This document shows positions 39,662 through 50,202 of a DNA stretch of 64,000 nt, in pieces. Under the pieces are notes generated by a model, which was not told the origin of the DNA, searched no databases, and saw only the letters and a program-made list of their open reading frames with translations. The DNA lies in assembly GCA_016803235.1 (NCBI GenBank), contig JADCLI010000002.1, positions 124,001-188,000 on the forward strand. Direction: 5' to 3'. The position numbers were made by a program, and so were the translations under genes. Position 1 is the first letter of the stretch. Each line of letters begins with the position of its first letter. The stretch is from Pimelobacter simplex (GTDB lineage Bacteria; Actinomycetota; Actinomycetes; Propionibacteriales; Nocardioidaceae).

Positions 39662-39747
39662 GGTCGAGGAGGTCGCGCAGCGACCGTCTTGTGACGCGCC
39701 ACGACCTCGCTTGCTTCGCGGCGCGAGCTCGCCGGCGCTCCTCGACC
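39662..39747. repeat. Intergenic palindromic repeat element
   Basis: GGTCGAGGAG (39662-39671) and its complement CTCCTCGACC (39738-39747) bound 86 bases containing an internal hairpin, GGTCGC-GCA-GCGACC (39671-39685). The layout is that of REP/BIME-type intergenic hairpins which are frequent in related actinobacterial genomes; copy number cannot be seen here. It lies between the VOC gene and copA. Confidence 0.55.
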
Positions 39748-39774
39748 TTCGGCCGCTGACCGCGGCTTCGTCCC

Positions 39775-42036
39775 TCAGCCGCGGGCGGCCTTGAACGAGC
39801 GCAGTCGCAGGCTGTTCGACACCACGAACACCGACGAGAACGCCATCGCGGCGCCGGCCAGCATCGGGTTGAGCAGGCCGGCCGCGGCGAGCGGCAGGGC
39901 GGCGACGTTGTAGGCGAAGGCCCAGAACAGGTTGCCCTTGATCGTGGCCAGCGTCCGCCGGGAGAGGCGGATCGCGTCGACCGCGACCTGCAGATCACCG
40001 CGCACCAGGGTGAGGTCGCTGGCCTCGATCGCCACGTCGGTGCCCGTGCCCATCGCCAGGCCGAGGTCGGCCTGGGCGAGCGCGGCGGCGTCGTTGACGC
40101 CGTCGCCGACCATGGCCACCACACGGCCCTCGTCCTGCAGCCGCTTGACGACGTCGACCTTCTCGGAGGGGAGTACGTCGGCGATCACGTCGGCCTCGGC
40201 GACACCGACCTCCGCAGCCACCGTCCGGGCCACCACCGCGTTGTCGCCGGTGAGCAGCACGGGCCGGAGGCCGAGCTCGCGGAGCTGGGCGATGGCGGTG
40301 GCCGAGGTCGGCTTGATCGCGTCCGCGACCACGACCACACCACGCGCCTTGCCGTCCCAGCCGACCGCGACCGCCGTACCTCCCGTCTCCTGTGCCTCGG
40401 TCAGTGCGTCGGCCAGGGCGGGCGAGAGGTGCTGCGACCACTCCTCCAGCAGCCGCGGCCGTCCCACGAGCACCGCGTGCGACACCTCGCCGTCGAGCAG
40501 CACGCCCTGGACGCCGAGGCCCTCCACGTTCGCGAAGTCCTCGACCACCGGCAGGGTGCCGTGCTCGTCGCGGGCCGCGTCGGCGATGGCACGGGCGATC
40601 GGGTGCTCCGAGGAGTCCTCCAGCGCCCCGGCGTACCGCAGCACCTCGGCGGCGTCCTCGCCGTCGTCGGCCACCACCGAGCGCAGCGTCATCCGCCCCG
40701 TCGTGACCGTGCCGGTCTTGTCGAGGACGACGGTGTCGACGGCCTTCGTCGACTCCAGCACCTCGGGACCCTTGATCAGGATGCCGAGCTGGGCGCCGCG
40801 GCCGGTGCCGACCATGAGGGCCGTCGGCGTGGCCAGGCCCAGGGCGCACGGGCAGGCGATGATGAGGACGGCGACCGCGGCCGTGAACGCCGCCGCGAGC
40901 CCGTTGCCCGTGCCGAGCCAGAAGCCGAGGGTGCCGGCCGCGAGCAGGATGACGATCGGCACGAAGATGCCCGAGATCCGGTCGGCCAGGCGCTGGACCT
41001 GGGCCTTGCCGTTCTGGGCGTCCTCGACCAGCCGCGCCATCTGCGCGAGCTGGGTGTCGGCGCCGACCCGCGTCGCGCGGACGACCAGCCGGCCCCCAGC
41101 GTTGACCGTAGCCCCGACCACCGCGTCGCCCTCGCCGACCTCGACCGGCACGGACTCGCCGGTCAGCATCGAGGCGTCGACCGCGGAGCTGCCGCGCTCG
41201 ACCACGCCGTCGGTGGCGATCTTCTCGCCCGGCCGGACGACGAACCGGTCGCCCACCCCGAGCTCCTCGACGGGGACTCGCCGCTCGACGTCGTCCGGCC
41301 CGAGGACCGCGACCTCCTTGGCGCCGAGCTCCAGCAGCGCCTTGAGCGCCGCTCCGGCCCGCCGCTTCGAGCGCTGCTCGAAGTAGCGCCCGGCCAGGAT
41401 GAACGTCGTCACGCCGGCCGCGGCCTCGAGGTAGATGTTGCCGCTGCCGTCGCTGCGCTCGATCGTGAGCTCGAACGGGTGCTTCATGCCGGTGGTGCCG
41501 GCGGTGCCCCAGAACAGCGCGTACAGCGACCAGCCCAGCGCGGCGAGCGTGCCGAGCGAGATCAGTGTGTCCATGGTGGAGGTGCCGTGGCGCAGGTTGG
41601 TCCAGGCCGCCTTGTGGAACGGGAAGGCGCCCCACACCACGACCGGCGCGGCCAGGGTCAGCGAGAGCCACTGCCAGTTGTCGAACTGCAACGCCGGCAC
41701 CATCGCCATCGCGATCACCGGCACGCTCAGCAGCGCCGAGACGACCAGCCGCTGCCGCAGCGGCGCGACCGGGTCCGCCTCCGCTGCGGGCTCCTGGCCC
41801 TCCGCGGTGGGCGGCTTCGGCAGCGAGGCGCCGTAGCCGGCGGCCTCGACGGCGGCGACCAGGTCGTCGGGGGAGACGCCGCCGGCGTAGGTCACCTTCG
41901 CCTTCTCGGTCGCGTAGTTGACCGTCGCCGTGACGCCGTCGAGCTTGTTGAGCTTGCGCTCGATCCGGTTGGCGCACGACGCGCAGGTCATTCCGGTCAG
42001 CGCCAGCTCGACCTGCTGGTCAGTGTCCGTGCTCAC
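39775..42036 (-). CDS. copA: Copper-translocating P-type ATPase
   Basis: A 753-residue P1B-type pump that exports Cu+ across the membrane. N-terminal heavy-metal domain with MTCASC (Cys18, Cys21), eight helices, actuator loop [10 protein letters not shown], transmembrane CPC in [16 protein letters not shown], phosphorylation site [11 protein letters not shown] and ATP site [13 protein letters not shown] (HP), then [10 protein letters not shown]. This is a full-length CopA. It overlaps by 17 bases the upstream accessory gene and is the last gene of the csoR-copZ-unknown-copA series. Expression is probably Cu-induced through CsoR. Confidence 0.95.
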   Translation of the reverse strand: MSTDTDQQVELALTGMTCASCANRIERKLNKLDGVTATVNYATEKAKVTYAGGVSPDDLVAAVEAAGYGASLPKPPTAEGQEPAAEADPVAPLRQRLVVSALLSVPVIAMAMVPALQFDNWQWLSLTLAAPVVVWGAFPFHKAAWTNLRHGTSTMDTLISLGTLAALGWSLYALFWGTAGTTGMKHPFELTIERSDGSGNIYLEAAAGVTTFILAGRYFEQRSKRRAGAALKALLELGAKEVAVLGPDDVERRVPVEELGVGDRFVVRPGEKIATDGVVERGSSAVDASMLTGESVPVEVGEGDAVVGATVNAGGRLVVRATRVGADTQLAQMARLVEDAQNGKAQVQRLADRISGIFVPIVILLAAGTLGFWLGTGNGLAAAFTAAVAVLIIACPCALGLATPTALMVGTGRGAQLGILIKGPEVLESTKAVDTVVLDKTGTVTTGRMTLRSVVADDGEDAAEVLRYAGALEDSSEHPIARAIADAARDEHGTLPVVEDFANVEGLGVQGVLLDGEVSHAVLVGRPRLLEEWSQHLSPALADALTEAQETGGTAVAVGWDGKARGVVVVADAIKPTSATAIAQLRELGLRPVLLTGDNAVVARTVAAEVGVAEADVIADVLPSEKVDVVKRLQDEGRVVAMVGDGVNDAAALAQADLGLAMGTGTDVAIEASDLTLVRGDLQVAVDAIRLSRRTLATIKGNLFWAFAYNVAALPLAAAGLLNPMLAGAAMAFSSVFVVSNSLRLRSFKAARG

Positions 42037-42949
42037 CGTTGCCTCCGTGCTTCTCCTCGGTGACCCCGGTGCCCCCGGCGGTGACGGTGAACGCCGCGGT
42101 GCGGACGACGCCGTCGTGCTGGAAGTCGAGGTAGAGGTGGTAGGTCCCGCTGCTGGGGACGGCGGTGTGGAAGACGACTTCCGGCCCCGGCTCGGTCCGC
42201 CCGTCGCCCGGCTCGCCGTCCGGGTGGACGTGGAGGTAGGCGAGGTCGCCGCTGCGCAGCGCGACCAGGTGGCCGTAGGCGCCGAGGTAGGGCTGCAGGT
42301 CGGTGACCGGCTTTCCGTCCTTGCTGACGCTCAGGGTCAGCTTCGCGTCGGCGCCGGCGCTGAGGTCGCCGTCGAGGGTCACCTCGTAGCCGTCGACCGT
42401 GGCGGTGCGAGTCTCCTCCGCCGGCGCCGCCGACTCGAACGCACCGTCGACCGCGAGGTCGGTGCCGAGGGTGAGCGCGTCGCCGCCGGTGGCCTTGAAG
42501 TCGGCGAACAGCCGCCACGACCCGGGCGTCAGCGCGAGGTCGGTCGACCAGGTGCCGTCGGCGAGGGTGGGGTGGACGTGCTGGAAGCCGCTGAAGTCCC
42601 GCCGTACGGCGATCAGGTGGAGCTGCTTCTCGTGCTGGACCTCGTACGACGTCACGGGGGCGCCGTCGGGTCCGGTGATGGTGAAGCTCACCGGCACCGC
42701 CCCGCCGGGCTCGGCCCGGCTGTCGGTGAGGGCGAGGGTGTAGCCGTCCTGCGAGGTCATGAGTCCTCCGGGGATCTCGGTCCCCCCGGCCGGCGCGGGC
42801 GTGAGGTGCGTGGGCTCCGCGTGCGTGTCGTGGGCCGGCTCCGCGGGGTCCGCGTCGAACGGGCCGACGGCCCGCCCGACGAGGACCGCGAGGCCGAACA
42901 CGGCCGCGGCGGAGGCGGCGAAGCCCGCCAGCCTGACCGGGGTGTTCAT
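42020..42949 (-). CDS. Exported copper-operon accessory protein
   Basis: A 309-residue membrane-anchored or exported protein. N-terminal hydrophobic helix at about 5-28 ([22 protein letters not shown]), then a His/Asp-rich linker ([13 protein letters not shown]) and two beta-rich repeats: [27 protein letters not shown] and [30 protein letters not shown], both with HxH ends. Tail HGGNGEHGH. The histidine clusters suggest periplasm-like copper or metal binding. It lies between copZ (ATGA overlap) and copA (17-base overlap), so is tightly coupled. The family is a common actinobacterial hypothetical. Confidence 0.8.
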   Translation of the reverse strand: MNTPVRLAGFAASAAAVFGLAVLVGRAVGPFDADPAEPAHDTHAEPTHLTPAPAGGTEIPGGLMTSQDGYTLALTDSRAEPGGAVPVSFTITGPDGAPVTSYEVQHEKQLHLIAVRRDFSGFQHVHPTLADGTWSTDLALTPGSWRLFADFKATGGDALTLGTDLAVDGAFESAAPAEETRTATVDGYEVTLDGDLSAGADAKLTLSVSKDGKPVTDLQPYLGAYGHLVALRSGDLAYLHVHPDGEPGDGRTEPGPEVVFHTAVPSSGTYHLYLDFQHDGVVRTAAFTVTAGGTGVTEEKHGGNGEHGH

Positions 42950-43152
42950 GCGAGCTGGTAGCCGGCCTCCTCGACGGCGGCCTTCACGGCGGACTCGTCG
43001 AGGGGGGCGGCGCTGGTGATCGTGACCGCACCGGTGGGCAGGTCGACCGCGACGTCCTGGACGCCGGAGATCTCCTGCACCTCCTCGGTGACGGAGGCGA
43101 CGCAGTGGCCGCAGGTCATGCCGGTGACGGTGAAGGTCTGGGTGGTGCTCAT
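42946..43152 (-). CDS. copZ: Heavy-metal-associated domain protein, copper chaperone
   Basis: A 68-residue cytosolic metallochaperone with the ferredoxin-like HMA fold. The metal-binding loop is VTGMTCGHCVASV (CxxC at about 14-17) with the typical DVAVDLPTGAVTI strand and a C-terminal VEEAGYQLA helix. It would hand Cu+ to CopA and to CsoR. ATG 43152 follows AGGAACCCTCC-like sequence read from the minus strand (GAGAGGAACC). Its stop overlaps the accessory gene start. Confidence 0.93.
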   Translation of the reverse strand: MSTTQTFTVTGMTCGHCVASVTEEVQEISGVQDVAVDLPTGAVTITSAAPLDESAVKAAVEEAGYQLA

Positions 43153-43197
43153 CGGAGGGTTCCTCTCGCTGGATGGGTGATGTCAGATCGGGACGCG

Positions 43198-43515
43198 TCA
43201 GGAACGGACCAGGCGGGCGATGGCGTCGGAGGCCTCCTTGAGCTTGATGGCGGCCTCCTCACCTCCCTCCTGGGCGGCGTTCACGACGCAGTGCGCCATG
43301 TGCTCGTCGAGCAGGCCGAGGGCGACGGACTGGAGGGCCTTCGTCATGGCGGAGACCTGGGTGAGGATGTCGATGCAGTACTGCTCCTCCTCGACCATCC
43401 GCTGCAGACCCCGCGCCTGGCCCTCGATGCGGCGCAGCCGCTTGAGGTAGTCGTCCTTGGTGCGGTTGGCGATGTAGCTGTGCTGGTGCTCCGCGCCGGT
43501 GTCGCTGTGTGCCAT
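43198..43515 (-). CDS. csoR: CsoR family copper-sensing repressor
   Basis: A 105-residue all-helical repressor. Copper ligands Cys47 (EEQYCIDIL), His72 and Cys76 (DEHMAHCVV) keep the spacing of Mycobacterium CsoR (C36, H61, C65). It binds GC-rich dyads and releases them when Cu+ is bound. Its own upstream region has ATACC-N7-GGTAT (43562-43578). It is transcribed towards copZ and copA, with 45 bases to copZ, so they likely form one Cu-inducible operon. Confidence 0.93.
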   Translation of the reverse strand: MAHSDTGAEHQHSYIANRTKDDYLKRLRRIEGQARGLQRMVEEEQYCIDILTQVSAMTKALQSVALGLLDEHMAHCVVNAAQEGGEEAAIKLKEASDAIARLVRS

Positions 43516-43561
43516 GGCCCTGTGTCCTTCGTGTGCTGGGGAATCGACCTGCCCGAACAGG

Positions 43562-43578
43562 ATACCCCCCTGCGGTAT
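43562..43578 (-). promoter_or_regulatory. CsoR operator upstream of csoR
   Basis: ATACC-CCCCTGC-GGTAT, a dyad with a C-rich centre like known CsoR sites. It lies 46 bases upstream of the csoR start. Confidence 0.65.
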
Positions 43579-43608
43579 TCCGTGGTAGCGTCCCGATCCG
43601 TTCCATAC

Positions 43609-43627
43609 GGTACCCCCCTAGGGTACC
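43609..43627 (+). promoter_or_regulatory. CsoR-like operator upstream of the MFS gene
   Basis: GGTACCCCCCTAGGGTACC is a perfect 7-5-7 dyad. Compared with the site at 43562 it keeps the TACCCCCCT core. It sits 23 bases upstream of the MFS ATG, next to TATACG, a possible -10 box, so CsoR may repress the MFS gene too. Confidence 0.65.
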
Positions 43628-43650
43628 TATACGTCAAGAAGGAGATCGAG

Positions 43651-45063
43651 ATGTCAGTCCTCACCCCGCCGGAGGCCGGCCGCCGGAGCCGCCGCTGGCT
43701 CGGGCTCGCGGTCATCGCCGCCGCCCAGTTCATGGTCATCATGGACACGTCGATCATCGGCGTGGCCCTGCCCGAGATGCAGCGCGACCTCGGCTTCACG
43801 CCGGAGAACCTGTCCTGGGTCTTCAACGCCTACGTCGTCGCGTTCGGCGGCCTGCTGCTGCTCGGCGGCAAGGTGTCCGACGTCCTCGGCGCCCGCACCG
43901 TCTTCGCGGCCGGCTGGGTCGTCCTCGCCGCCGGCTCGCTGGTCGCCGCGGTCGCCGGCAACGTCGAGGTCGAGCTCGCCGGCCGCGCGATCCAGGGAGC
44001 GGGCGCCGCGCTCATCGCCCCGTCCGCCCTGGCCCTGCTGATGATGCTGTTCGGCGGCAACCCGCGCGAGCTGACCAAGGCCCTTGCCCTGTACGGCGCC
44101 GCCGCGCCCGCCGGTGGCACGGCCGGCGTCTTCCTCGGTGGCGTGATCACCGAGTACCTCAGCTGGCCGTGGGTGTTCGCCATCAACCTCCCGATCGCGC
44201 TGCTGATCCTCGCCCTCGTGCCGTCGTCGATGCCGGCTGGTCGCTCGGGTGGATCGCGTCGGGTCGACGTGGTCGGCGCGATCACGGTGACCGCCGGTCT
44301 CGCTGCCCTCGTGTACGCCGTGGTCCAGGCTCCCGAGATCGGCTGGGGTGCCGCGCGCACCTGGTGGGTCCTCGCCCTGGGTGCGGTGCTGGTCGCCGTC
44401 TTCGTCGCCCAGCAGGCACGCGGCCGCGACCCGCTGGTCCGCCTCGGCATCCTCCGCGCGCCCGACCTGGCCGCCGCCAACCTGGCCCAGCTCCTGCTCG
44501 GCGCCGCGTGGATCCCGATGTGGTTCTTCCTGAACCTCTACCTGCAGCAGGTCCTCGGCTTCACCGCGTTCCCCAGCGGCGCCGCCCTGCTGCCGATGAC
44601 GCTGCTGATCATGGTCGGCATGGTCGTCCTGGCGCCTCGCGTCCTCGCCGTGCTCGGCGTACGGACCGCGACCGTCACCGGCCTGGTCCTGCTCGCCGCC
44701 GGCATGGCCTGGCTGGCGATGATCGACCCGGACGGCAGCTACGCGGTCGACGTGCTCCCCGCCTCACTGGTCGCCGCCCTCGGCATGTCGCTCGCCTTCA
44801 TCCCCACCCTCGGCACGGCGATCTCCGCCGCGCCGCCGGAGGAGGGCGGCCTCGCCTCGGGCATCGTCAACACCAGCTACCAGGTCGGCTCGGCCCTCGG
44901 CCTCGCCGTGATGACCGCGATCGCGGCCGGCGCCGGCGCCGACCGGCTCGGTGACCCCGCTGCCCTCACCGACGGCTACTCGGCTGCGTTCGTCGGCGCC
45001 GCGGTCGTGGCCGCGGTGGGCGCGCTGGCCTCCGGCGTGCTGCTGAGGGGCCGGTCCTCGTGA
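43651..45063 (+). CDS. MFS transporter, DHA2 (EmrB/QacA) family
   Basis: A 470-residue major facilitator with 14 predicted helices. Motif C-like and antiporter features: first helix LAVIAAAQFMVIMDTSIIGVALPEMQRDLGF with the acidic Asp (D1 motif), GGKVSDVLGARTVFAAGW (motif A), and RAIQGAGAALIAPSALALLMMLF (motif B/C). It exports drugs or other hydrophobic compounds with protons. ATG 43651 follows AAGGAG by 7 bases. It is divergent from csoR, and a CsoR-like operator overlaps its promoter, suggesting copper-responsive expression. Confidence 0.88.
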   Translation: MSVLTPPEAGRRSRRWLGLAVIAAAQFMVIMDTSIIGVALPEMQRDLGFTPENLSWVFNAYVVAFGGLLLLGGKVSDVLGARTVFAAGWVVLAAGSLVAAVAGNVEVELAGRAIQGAGAALIAPSALALLMMLFGGNPRELTKALALYGAAAPAGGTAGVFLGGVITEYLSWPWVFAINLPIALLILALVPSSMPAGRSGGSRRVDVVGAITVTAGLAALVYAVVQAPEIGWGAARTWWVLALGAVLVAVFVAQQARGRDPLVRLGILRAPDLAAANLAQLLLGAAWIPMWFFLNLYLQQVLGFTAFPSGAALLPMTLLIMVGMVVLAPRVLAVLGVRTATVTGLVLLAAGMAWLAMIDPDGSYAVDVLPASLVAALGMSLAFIPTLGTAISAAPPEEGGLASGIVNTSYQVGSALGLAVMTAIAAGAGADRLGDPAALTDGYSAAFVGAAVVAAVGALASGVLLRGRSS

Positions 45064-45153
45064 CCGCTCGCGACGTCCTCCGGGTCGCCGCCGCGTGCGC
45101 GCTGCGCTGCGCGGCGGCGGCCCTGGCCGGGGCGGTCGTGCCACGATCCTCCG

Positions 45154-45702
45154 GTGGCACCGGTGACCGTCCGCCCCCGACGTGCTGCTGACCTGCCGGC
45201 GCTGGCCGCGGTGCTGAGGGAGCAGCAGCCGGCGACCCGGTACCCCTTCCGTGACCCGCTGCCGGTCCCGGTCGAGCAGTTCCTCCACGCCGACGACGCG
45301 GTGGCGGCCTGGACCGCGGAGGTCGAGGGCCGTCCGGTCGGCCACGTGTGCCGGACCGGGCCGGTCGCCGGCTTCCCGGACGCGGCGGCGTTGAACGGCG
45401 CCTGCGCCCGGGCCCACGGCTGCGAGGTCGCCGACCTCGGCTGGGTGAGCACGCTGTTCGTGGGCGCCGAGGTGCGCGGCCGGGGCGTCGGTCGGCTGCT
45501 GCTCGACGCCGTGGTCGCCGACCTCCGGGCGGCGGGCCTGCGCCCGTGCCTCGAGGTGCTGCCGGTCCACCCCGCGGCGCTGGCGCTCTACCGCCGGTCC
45601 GGGTGGACCGAGGTGCTCAGCCTGCGCCCGGACTGGCTGCGGGACGCGGTCGGCGAGGAAGGCCCGGACGTCGTCGTGATGGCGCTGCTGTCGCCTGGCT
45701 AG
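45154..45702 (+). CDS. GNAT family N-acetyltransferase
   Basis: A 182-residue cytosolic acetyltransferase. N-terminal VTVRPRRAADLPALAAVLREQQPATRYPF, acetyl-CoA binding LGWVSTLFVGAEVRGRGVGRLLLDAVVADL (about 92-122; the Arg/Gly loop is RGRGVG) and the terminal HPAALALYRRSGWTEVLS. Substrate unknown. GTG 45154 taken as start. It ends 4 bases inside the convergent chromate transporter gene. Confidence 0.8.
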   Translation: MAPVTVRPRRAADLPALAAVLREQQPATRYPFRDPLPVPVEQFLHADDAVAAWTAEVEGRPVGHVCRTGPVAGFPDAAALNGACARAHGCEVADLGWVSTLFVGAEVRGRGVGRLLLDAVVADLRAAGLRPCLEVLPVHPAALALYRRSGWTEVLSLRPDWLRDAVGEEGPDVVVMALLSPG

Positions 45703-47087
45703 CTGACCAGCCCCACCACGAAGGTCCCCACCCCGAGCGCCGCACACAGGCCGAGCGTCCGCAGCGGGCTCCAGCCGAGCCGGAACATGACGCCGAGCGC
45801 CACCGCGGTGATCGCGAAGGCCACCGGGTCCCAGGACGACAGGACGGGTACGTCGACGTGGAGCCACTCGGCATCGACGGCGCGGTTGCGGTCGAACAGG
45901 TTGTGCAGCGCGAAGAACACCGCGAGGTTCGCGATCACGCCGACCACGGCCGCGGTGATGCCGGTCAGTGCGGCGCCCAGGCCGCGGTTGTCGCGGAGCC
46001 GCTCGACGTACGGCGCCCCGAGGAGCACGAACAGGAAGCACGGCACGAAGGTCACCCAGGTGACCAGCAGGGAGGCGAGCACGGCGGCGAGCCAGGGGTC
46101 CAGCGAGCCCGGGTTGCGGTAGGCACCGACGAAGGCGACGAACTGGACCACCATGATCAGCGGTCCGGGCGTCGTCTCGGCGAGGGCGAGGCCGCGGACC
46201 ATCTCGCCGGGTGCGAGCCAGTGGTAGACGCCGACGGCCTGCTGGGCGACGTACGAGAGCACCGCGTAGGCGCCGCCGAAGGTGACCACCGCGGCCCCGG
46301 AGAAGAACAGGCCCTGGTCGACGAAGACGGGTGTGCCGGTGGTGCCGGCGAGGGCGGCGAAGGCCACGACCGGAGCGAACCAGGTGAACAGCCCGATCGC
46401 CAGGACGATGCCCGAGCGGCGCACGGTCGGCAGCTCGTGGTGCAGCGCGTCGTCGCTGATCAGCGGCTCGGGCCCGTCGGCAGCGGCATGGGCAGGTGCC
46501 TCACGCAGGGCGGGAAGGCGCAGGCTGAGCAGCCAGCCGAGCAGCCCCGCCGCGAACACCACGGCGGGGAAGGGCACGGCGAAGAAGGTGAGCGCCACGA
46601 AGGACGCGACGGCGAGGGCGACCAGCGCCGGGTGGTGCAGTGCCCGCTTCCCGACCCGGTGCACGGCCTGGACGACGATCGCGATCACGGCGGGCGCGAC
46701 GCCGGCGAAGAGCGCGGTGACGAAGTCGGTCTCGCCGTACCCGACGTAGATGCCGGACAGGGCGAGCAGGGCGAGCATCCCGGGCAGCACGAACAGGCCG
46801 CCCGCGATCAGGCCGCCGCGGATCCCGTTGAGCAGCCAGCCGGTGTAGATCGCGAGCTGCTGGGCCTCGGGGCCGGGCAGCAGCATGCAGAAGTTCAGCG
46901 CGTGCAGGAACCTCTTCTGCCCGATCCAGCGCTTCTCGTCGACCAGCTTGTGCTGCATGACCGCGATCTGGCCGGCCGGCCCGCCGAAGGTCTGCAGCGA
47001 GATCTCGAACCAGGCCCGGGTCGCCTCGCGCAGGGGGATCACGTCGCCGCCGACAGGGCGGGGTTGACTGGTCACGGGACCATTCAA
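45699..47087 (-). CDS. chrA: Chromate transporter ChrA
   Basis: A 462-residue membrane protein with two homologous CHR halves. First half opens ATRAWFEISLQTFGGPAGQIAVMQHKLVDEKRWIGQKRFLHALNFCMLLPGPEAQQLAIYTGW, second half FFSGAAVVTFGGAYAVLSYVAQQAVGVYHWLAPGEMVRGLALAETTPGPLIMVVQF; the paired GGP/FGG and PGP signatures define ChrA. It exports chromate by a proton-driven antiport and is long enough (typical about 400-460) for both halves. Some ten helices. Start ATG 47087; no ChrB-like regulator is nearby. Confidence 0.93.
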   Translation of the reverse strand: MNGPVTSQPRPVGGDVIPLREATRAWFEISLQTFGGPAGQIAVMQHKLVDEKRWIGQKRFLHALNFCMLLPGPEAQQLAIYTGWLLNGIRGGLIAGGLFVLPGMLALLALSGIYVGYGETDFVTALFAGVAPAVIAIVVQAVHRVGKRALHHPALVALAVASFVALTFFAVPFPAVVFAAGLLGWLLSLRLPALREAPAHAAADGPEPLISDDALHHELPTVRRSGIVLAIGLFTWFAPVVAFAALAGTTGTPVFVDQGLFFSGAAVVTFGGAYAVLSYVAQQAVGVYHWLAPGEMVRGLALAETTPGPLIMVVQFVAFVGAYRNPGSLDPWLAAVLASLLVTWVTFVPCFLFVLLGAPYVERLRDNRGLGAALTGITAAVVGVIANLAVFFALHNLFDRNRAVDAEWLHVDVPVLSSWDPVAFAITAVALGVMFRLGWSPLRTLGLCAALGVGTFVVGLVS

Positions 47088-47093
47088 CCGGTC

Positions 47094-47266
47094 TCAGGTG
47101 GCAGCCGGGGGAACGTGCACGACCACGGACTCCAGGTGGGGTACGGCGTCGTGCAGCGACCGCGTGCGCCTCGCGCACGCCCAGCTCGTTGCCGAGGGAG
47201 CCGACCACGCCGGCGGCGAGGACCCAGATCAGGTGGGTGACCTGGCGGGGTGCACGAGGGCGTCAC
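47094..47266 (-). pseudogene. Remnant of a cation diffusion facilitator (CDF) gene
   Basis: In one frame the minus strand reads VTHLIWVLAAGVVGSLGNELGVRE, a good match to the late transmembrane part and GNE motif of CDF transporters. About 15 codons on, a different frame reads LHDAVPHLESVVVHVPP before TGA, the C-terminal end of the same family. The middle of the protein (some 150 residues or more) is missing, so the gene is deleted and frameshifted. It lies between chrA and the B12-binding-protein gene. Confidence 0.6.
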
Positions 47267-47272
47267 GCAGCC

Positions 47273-48267
47273 TCAGCGCGCCGGGACCAGGCCCCAGCCC
47301 TCCAGCGCGGACCGCACCTCCTCGGCCGCGTCGACGTTCAGCGGGCCGCTGGTCCACATCGCGTACGGCAGGTTGAGGAAGCGCTCCTCCCGCACGGCGG
47401 GCAGGTCCCTCGTCGCCGGGTTGGCCCGCAGCACCGCGACCTTCTGCTCGAAGGTCTGGCCGGGGTAGTCGACGAAGACGAAGGCGTCCGGCCGCGAGGT
47501 CGCGAGCCTCTCCCAGGAGACCTCCGTCCAGGTGTCCTTCGTCCCCGCCATCGCGTTGACGCCGCCGCCCGACTCGATGATCGCCTGGGGAGCTCCGAAC
47601 GCGCCGGAGGTGAACACCGCCTTCTCGCCGCTGTCGAAGACGAACACCACGGGTGGCTCCTCCGGCTGCGGGGCGGCGGCGAGGGCGGCGAGGCGCTGGT
47701 CGAGGTCGGCGACCACCTCGCTCGCCCGGTCCTCGCGGCCGGTGATCACGCCGAGGTTGGTGAGGTCCTCGCGCAGCGCGGTCCACGGGTCGACGATCCC
47801 GCGCGCCTCGCTGCCGGCCTGGCGGCAGGACTCGGTGAGGACGTACGCCGCGATGTCGCGGCCCGCGAGGCTGTCCGGGGTGAGCTGCTTGGTCTCGTCG
47901 TACCCGTAGCTCCAGCCCGCGACCATCACGTCGGGGCGGGCGGCGACCACGGTCTCCAGGCCCGGGTAGTCGTCGGAGACCTGGTCCAGCCCGGCGACGG
48001 CGTCGCCGTAGTGCTCGGTCAGCACCTCCTCGTCGCGGCCGATGCCGGAGACCGCGGCGACCTGGTCCTCGGCGCCGAGCGCCAGGACCATCGAGACCAG
48101 GTTCGAGTCGTTGACGAAGATCCGCCGGGCGGGGGTGGGGAAGTCGACCTGGCGGCCGCAGTTGGTGATCGTCGTCGAGGCCCGCTGCGCGGCCTCCTCG
48201 GCGCCGGCCGAGCAGCCGGCGAGGAGGAGGACGGCCGCGGTGGCCAGGGCGCTGGAGGAACGCAGGT

Positions 48268-48271
<4 letters not shown>
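47273..48271 (-). CDS. btuF: Vitamin B12 ABC transporter, substrate-binding lipoprotein
   Basis: A 332-residue exported lipoprotein: hydrophobic N-terminus and lipobox LLAGC at about 17-21. The mature part has the two lobes of class III binding proteins (RRIFVNDSNLVSMVLALGAEDQVAAVSGI and ARPDVMVAGWSYGYDE then PEEPPVVFVFDSGEKAVFTSGAFGAPQAIIESGG). It binds a Fe-siderophore- or cobalamin-like ligand; the riboswitch at the operon head makes cobalamin likely. GTG 48271 overlaps the ATPase stop (GTGA). Last gene of btuC-btuD-btuF. Confidence 0.85.
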
Positions 48272-49082
<811 letters not shown>

Positions 49083-49086
<4 letters not shown>

Positions 49087-50150
49087 CCGTCCTCCCCGAA
49101 CCGGTAGCGACGCCGTCCGAGCAGCACCAGGAAGACCGGGGCACCGATCAGCCCGGTCACCACGCTGAGCGGGATCTCGGTCGGCCGGACCGCGACCCGG
49201 GCCGCGACGTCGACCCACACCAGGAACACGGCGCCGGCGAGCGCCGCGACCGGCAGCGCCACCCGGTGCCGTGGCCCCACGACCATCCGGGCGAGGTGCG
49301 GCACGACCAGACCGACGAAGCCGATCCCCCCGGCGACCGCGACGAGGACGCCGACCAGGACGGCGAGCAGGGCGAACAGGCCGATCCGCAGCCCCGCGAC
49401 GGGTACGCCGAGCGCTGCCGCGGTGTCCGGCCCGACCGCGAGCGCGTCCAGCCAGCCGCTGACCGCCAGGAGCAGCCCGAGGCTCACCACGACCGCCACG
49501 CAGGGCAGCCACAGCTGGGCCCAGGTCGCGCCCGAGACCGAGCCGAGCAGCCAGAACAACACCGACTGGGCCGCCTGCGGCTCGGCGCTGCGGAACACCA
49601 GGAAGCTGGCCATCGACGAGAACGCCGCCGACAGGACGGTGCCGGTCAGGACCAGGCGCAGCGGGGTGAGCCCGCCCTGCAGCATCGCGATGCCGAAGAC
49701 CAGGAGCGAGGCGAGCAGCGCACCGACCAGGGCGCCGAGGGACAGCGCCCACAGCCCGGCGCCGGCCAGCACCCCGGTGGTGATCACCGCGGTGGCGCCG
49801 ACGCTGGCGCCGGAGGAGACGCCGAGCAGGTAGGGGTCCGCCAGCGGGTTGCGCACCAGCGTCTGGATGCCGGTGCCGGCCACCGCCAGGCCCGCCCCGA
49901 CCACCAGGGCGAGCAGCGTCCGGGGCAGCCGGATCTCCCACACGATGACGTCGTACGCCGGGTCGGCCGGTGATCCCGAGAACCGCGCCGCGAGCGTGTC
50001 CACGACGACGCGCAGGGGCAGCGGCTCCGCGCCGAACCCGGTCGAGGCGACCACCGTGGCGACCGCCACCGGGAGGAGGACGGCGACCAGCACCGTCACG
50101 GGGAGGCGGCGCGCGTCGGGCCGACGCTCCACCGCATCGAGGTTGTGCAT
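49083..50150 (-). CDS. btuC: Vitamin B12 ABC transporter, permease
   Basis: A 355-residue FecCD/BtuC-type permease with about ten helices. The BtuC/FecCD signatures are RLPRTLLALVVGAGLAVAGTGIQTLVRNPLADPYLLGVSSGASVGA (about 75-120) and GGIGFVGLVVPHLARMVVGPRHR (about 276-298). It is the first gene of the operon, 53 bases downstream of a cobalamin riboswitch, which gives the transporter its likely substrate. ATG 50150 immediately follows a sequence complementary to the riboswitch aptamer. Confidence 0.9.
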
Positions 50151-50202
50151 CGAAGACCTGTCGGGGCCGGGAGCTCAAGTCGCGAAGCTCGTTGGACACG
50201 TC

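Noticed and set aside
45348..47240. 630-codon plus-strand frame opposite chrA
   Set aside because: Overlaps the well supported ChrA gene and has no recognisable fold.
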